From contig CAZRPI010000138.1 of NCBI GenBank assembly GCA_964601865.1, positions 1 through 9,067 of the forward strand: a stretch of DNA of 9,067 nt, read 5' to 3'. This DNA comes from Pseudopelobacter sp964601865. GTDB lineage: Bacteria; Desulfobacterota; Desulfuromonadia; Geobacterales; Pseudopelobacteraceae. The first letter of the stretch is position 1, and every line of letters begins with the position of its first letter. The notes beneath the pieces are model-generated. The model ran no database searches, was not told the DNA's origin, and saw only the letters and a program-made list of their open reading frames with translations. Below are positions 7,375-9,067 of this stretch, in pieces. The position numbers were made by a program, and so were the translations under genes.

Positions 7375-7391
7375 TGCAACCACTGGTTGCA
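7375..7391. promoter_or_regulatory. 17-bp palindrome upstream of the RAYT gene
   Basis: TGCAACCA-C-TGGTTGCA is an 8-bp perfect inverted repeat around one base. It overlaps the first bases of a possible -10 (CATAAT, 7390-7395), so it could be an operator for the transposase gene. No clear -35 is visible. Confidence 0.35.
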
Positions 7392-7399
7392 TAATGTGG

Positions 7400-7429
7400 G
7401 TAGGTTGGGCAAAACGAAGCGTGCCAACA
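7400..7429 (+). repeat. REP palindrome 1, upstream of RAYT gene
   Basis: It begins with GTAG followed by GTTGGGCA, then an inner ACGAAGCGT, and closes with TGCCAAC. It differs from the copy at 8066-8096 by one substitution and one missing C, so the stem is imperfect. A GTAG foot beside a hairpin is what characterised RAYT proteins recognise in REP elements. Confidence 0.8.
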
Positions 7430-7444
7430 GGCTGAGCAGAAACT

Positions 7445-7978
7445 ATGCGCTACCGTCGCGATTATGAAGGTACTCATTACTTCTTTACCGTTGTAACAGA
7501 GCATCGCCAGAAACTCTTGACGCTCCCCGGCAATATAGAACGGTTGCGAGAAGCCTTTCGAAGAGAGAAGTGTGCTCACCCCTTTGATCTGGATGCGGTG
7601 GTGGTATTGCCCGATCACCTGCATTGTCTGTGGTGTCTACCTGAAGACGACTCTGATTTCTCTGGTCGTTGGGCGCGGATCAAGCGTTATTTCAGTATTG
7701 GGTGTATCGGCAGTACACTTGCGGCCAGCGATTCCCGAAAAAACAAACGGGAATTGGCGATATGGCAAAGACGTTTTTGGGAACATCGAATCCGTAATGA
7801 AGAAGATTGGCGTCGGCATATGGATTACATTCATTACAACCCGATAAAACACGGATACGTTGGCAGTGCGCGGGATTGGGCATTTAGTTCATTTAATCGA
7901 TGCGTGGACAGAGGTTTGTATCCAGCGAATTGGTGCGTTGCCGTACCCGATGTTCATGATTGTAAGATTGGCGAATGA
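7445..7978 (+). CDS. rayT: REP-associated tyrosine transposase (RAYT, TnpA-REP-like HUH nuclease)
   Basis: This 177-aa protein belongs to the Y1 HUH family related to IS200/IS605 TnpA. Family members cleave single-stranded DNA at REP hairpins through a tyrosine-DNA intermediate. The metal-binding HUH motif is H58-L-H60 in LPDHLHCLW. The catalytic tyrosine is most likely Y128 in DYIHYNPIKHG, with Y131 beside it. The C-terminal DWAFSSF (144-150) is typical of RAYTs. The N-terminus RRDYEGTHYFFTVVTEHR fits the family start, so ATG 7445 is taken despite only a weak GAGC before it. Length is normal and no key residue is missing, so it may be functional. REP 1 lies upstream, and REPs 2 and 3 lie directly downstream. 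RAYTs are usually single-copy and domesticated rather than self-mobile. Confidence 0.93.
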   Translation: MRYRRDYEGTHYFFTVVTEHRQKLLTLPGNIERLREAFRREKCAHPFDLDAVVVLPDHLHCLWCLPEDDSDFSGRWARIKRYFSIGCIGSTLAASDSRKNKRELAIWQRRFWEHRIRNEEDWRRHMDYIHYNPIKHGYVGSARDWAFSSFNRCVDRGLYPANWCVAVPDVHDCKIGE

Positions 7979-7996
7979 TGAAATTGCGTAGGTTAA

Positions 7997-8029
7997 GTAG
8001 GTTGGGCAAAGGCATCGCCGTGCCCAACA
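7997..8029 (+). repeat. REP palindrome 2 (left half of a REPIN)
   Basis: GTAG followed by GTTGGGCA, an inner GGC-ATC-GCC hairpin and TGCCCAAC. The 8-bp outer stem is perfect. A partial extra GTAGGTT occurs 9 bp earlier (7988). It starts about 20 bp after the RAYT stop codon and faces REP 3 head to head. Confidence 0.88.
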
Positions 8030-8065
8030 ATGGCGGAGGATGGGGTTGTTGAAATTATTCAGGAT

Positions 8066-8096
8066 TGTTGGGCACGCTTCGCTTTGCCCAACCTAC
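8066..8096 (-). repeat. REP palindrome 3 (right half of a REPIN)
   Basis: Read on the minus strand it begins GTAG then GTTGGGCA and closes with TGCCCAAC, nearly identical to REP 1. With REP 2 it forms an inverted pair of about 100 bp (7997-8096), the usual REPIN/BIME arrangement. On the plus strand its stem is followed closely by five Ts (8098-8102), which could give weak termination before hsdS. Confidence 0.88.
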
Positions 8097-8131
8097 GTTT
8101 TTGTGTTTGTTGGTAAAGTTTGGAGGCGGGG

Positions 8132-8185
8132 ATGAGTAACGAGCAGATCAAGCGGAATTTGGTGGGGATTGGGTATGAGTTCTGA
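8132..8185 (+). CDS. 17-codon mini-ORF derived from the hsdM 3' end, overlapping hsdS
   Basis: It encodes MSNEQIKRNLVGIGYEF. The part after the first few residues mirrors the HsdM C-terminus (IKRNLAGLGYGL). GGAGG (8122-8126) lies five bases before the ATG, a better ribosome-binding site than anything directly in front of hsdS. Its TGA stop (8183-8185) is 8 bases inside hsdS, an overlap of 11 nt. The likely role is a leader cistron that delivers ribosomes to hsdS, replacing the usual hsdM stop/hsdS start overlap. It could instead be only a non-functional remnant of another hsdM; whether the peptide itself matters is unknown. Confidence 0.55.
   Translation: MSNEQIKRNLVGIGYEF
8146..8177 (+). 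repeat. hsdM 3'-end repeat, copy 2
   Basis: This 32-bp segment matches 6847-6878 with three mismatches. It ends at the hsdS start codon and lies within the mini-ORF at 8132-8185. The two copies bracket the segment carrying the 70-aa ORF, the RAYT gene and the REPs. Confidence 0.85.
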
Positions 8186-9067
8186 TTGGCCCTCTTATAA
8201 AGTTGAAGAAATTGCAGCCGATCAGCCCAATGCTCTTTCAACAGGTCCATTTGGCTCAGCTATAAGCGCCAAGTTTTTTACGGACAATGGAGTTCCAGTT
8301 ATCCGAGGTGGAAACCTTAGCGCCAACGTCGACTGCCGATTGTCTGACGAGGGTCTAGTTTTCGTTTCGACAGAGAAATCGAAAGAATTTTCCAGGTCTA
8401 TAGTGCGGAAGGGAGATTTGATATTTACTTGCTGGGGGACCATTAACCAAATCGGATTTTTGGACGGCAGTTCTAAGTTTGCCGCGTACATTATCTCAAA
8501 CAAACAGATGAAATTGACGCCAGATCCCGAAAAAGTAAATCCTTTGTTTCTGTACTATGTCTTTTCAAGCCCTTCAAAACAGGCGGAAATTCTAGCGAAT
8601 GGGATAGGTGCTGCTGTCCCAGGGTTTAATTTGGGACAATTAAAGAAGCACATTGTTAAGCTTCCATCAATTGAAATTCAAAACAAGATAGCCTCCATCC
8701 TCGGCACTCTTGACGACAAAATAGAACTCAACCGCCAAATCAACCAAACCCTCGAACAGATCGCCCAGACCATCTTCAAAAGCTGGTTTGTCGATTTCGA
8801 GCCGGTCAAAGCTAAAGCCAAGGCTACCCTCACCCCGGCCCTCTCCCAGAGGGAGAGGGAGCTTGTTATAGAACGCACCGCCATGTGCGTCATCTGCGGC
8901 AAGTCCGAGTCCGAACTCGACCAGCTTTCGCCCGAGCAGTACCAGCAACTCGCCGCGACCGCCGCCCTGTTTCCCGATGAGTTGGTGGAGTCGGAGTTGG
9001 GGTTGATTCCGAAGGGGTGGGAGGTTAAGTTGCTGGCCGAGATAGTTCAGTTGGTCGGTGGTGGAAC
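8175..9067 (+). CDS. hsdS: Type I restriction-modification specificity subunit HsdS, 3' end beyond window
   Basis: HsdS sets the DNA target of the HsdM/HsdR complex through two target-recognition domains (TRDs). The 297 residues seen hold TRD1 (about 1-165), containing STGPFGSAISAKFF and GVPVIRGGNLS. A central helical spacer follows (about 170-212) with KIASILGTLDDKIELNRQIN and the family hallmark FKSWFVDFEPVKAK. After this come LSPEQYQQLAATAALFPDEL and ELGLIPKGWEV, which open TRD2. ATG 8175 overlaps the stop of the mini-ORF and has no strong site of its own, consistent with translational coupling. TRD1 is clearly more AT-rich than the central part. A REP-like palindrome is translated in frame at residues 218-230, between the two TRDs. 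The frame is open to the window end. Confidence 0.95.
   Translation, partial: MSSDWPSYKVEEIAADQPNALSTGPFGSAISAKFFTDNGVPVIRGGNLSANVDCRLSDEGLVFVSTEKSKEFSRSIVRKGDLIFTCWGTINQIGFLDGSSKFAAYIISNKQMKLTPDPEKVNPLFLYYVFSSPSKQAEILANGIGAAVPGFNLGQLKKHIVKLPSIEIQNKIASILGTLDDKIELNRQINQTLEQIAQTIFKSWFVDFEPVKAKAKATLTPALSQRERELVIERTAMCVICGKSESELDQLSPEQYQQLAATAALFPDELVESELGLIPKGWEVKLLAEIVQLVGGG
8827..8861. repeat. GC-rich REP-like palindrome inside hsdS
   Basis: CCCTCTCCC (8839-8847) and GGGAGAGGG (8851-8859) form a 9-bp stem around AGA, preceded by CCCTCACCCCGG. Translated in frame it gives LTPALSQREREL; the opposite strand gives LPLGEGRGEG. Both are familiar products of a widespread dispersed palindromic repeat. 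This repeat is unrelated to the GTAG-type REPs beside the RAYT gene. Confidence 0.75.

Noticed and set aside
6887..8131. CRISPR-like array from the repeated palindromes
   Set aside because: Only three copies, in mixed orientation, with irregular spacing and a GTAG foot; they are REP elements of the adjacent RAYT.
8667..8948. Minus-strand frame containing LPLGEGRGEG
   Set aside because: It is antisense to hsdS, and the striking peptide is the translated dispersed palindrome.

Overview
The window looks like a Geobacter-type deltaproteobacterium (Desulfuromonadota/Geobacterales). The reasons are the GC-rich chromosomal genes, a fused radical-SAM/DUF2344 gene directly upstream of rng, and the protein sequences themselves. 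This placement is inferred from family knowledge; no database search was run.

Left half (1-3993, minus strand): a two-gene chromosomal operon. A large fused B12-binding-like radical SAM protein with a C-terminal DUF2344 domain (1513-3993) is followed 43 bp later by ribonuclease G (rng, 1469 to beyond the window start). A plus-strand tRNA-Leu(CAG) gene (4239-4325) with its own promoter and a strong terminator separates this core region from what follows.

Middle (4372-5078): two hairpins with the same arm sequence bracket a small minus-strand gene of unknown function (4494-4808). Two divergent sigma70-like promoters lie between it and the restriction-modification locus. The plus-strand promoter reads through a terminator-like hairpin before reaching hsdM.

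Right half (5079-9067, plus strand): a type I restriction-modification locus. hsdM (5079-6886) appears broken by 100 Ns, but the gap is flanked by an exact 55-bp duplication. Merging the two copies restores one uninterrupted 550-aa methyltransferase subunit, so the gap looks like an assembly artefact. hsdS starts at 8175 and runs off the window; hsdR is not seen. About 1.3 kb lies between hsdM and hsdS. It holds a 70-aa unknown ORF, a REP-associated tyrosine transposase (RAYT), three REP palindromes (two arranged head to head as a REPIN), and a second diverged copy of the hsdM 3' end. That copy has become a 17-codon mini-ORF with its own ribosome-binding site, and its stop overlaps the hsdS start.

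Working together: HsdM and HsdS would form the modification enzyme. The mini-ORF probably preserves the usual hsdM-hsdS translational coupling after the RAYT/REP segment separated the genes. hsdS also carries a second, unrelated REP-like palindrome translated in frame between its two target-recognition regions. The most notable signal is this repeated contact between REP-type repeats and the restriction-modification operon.
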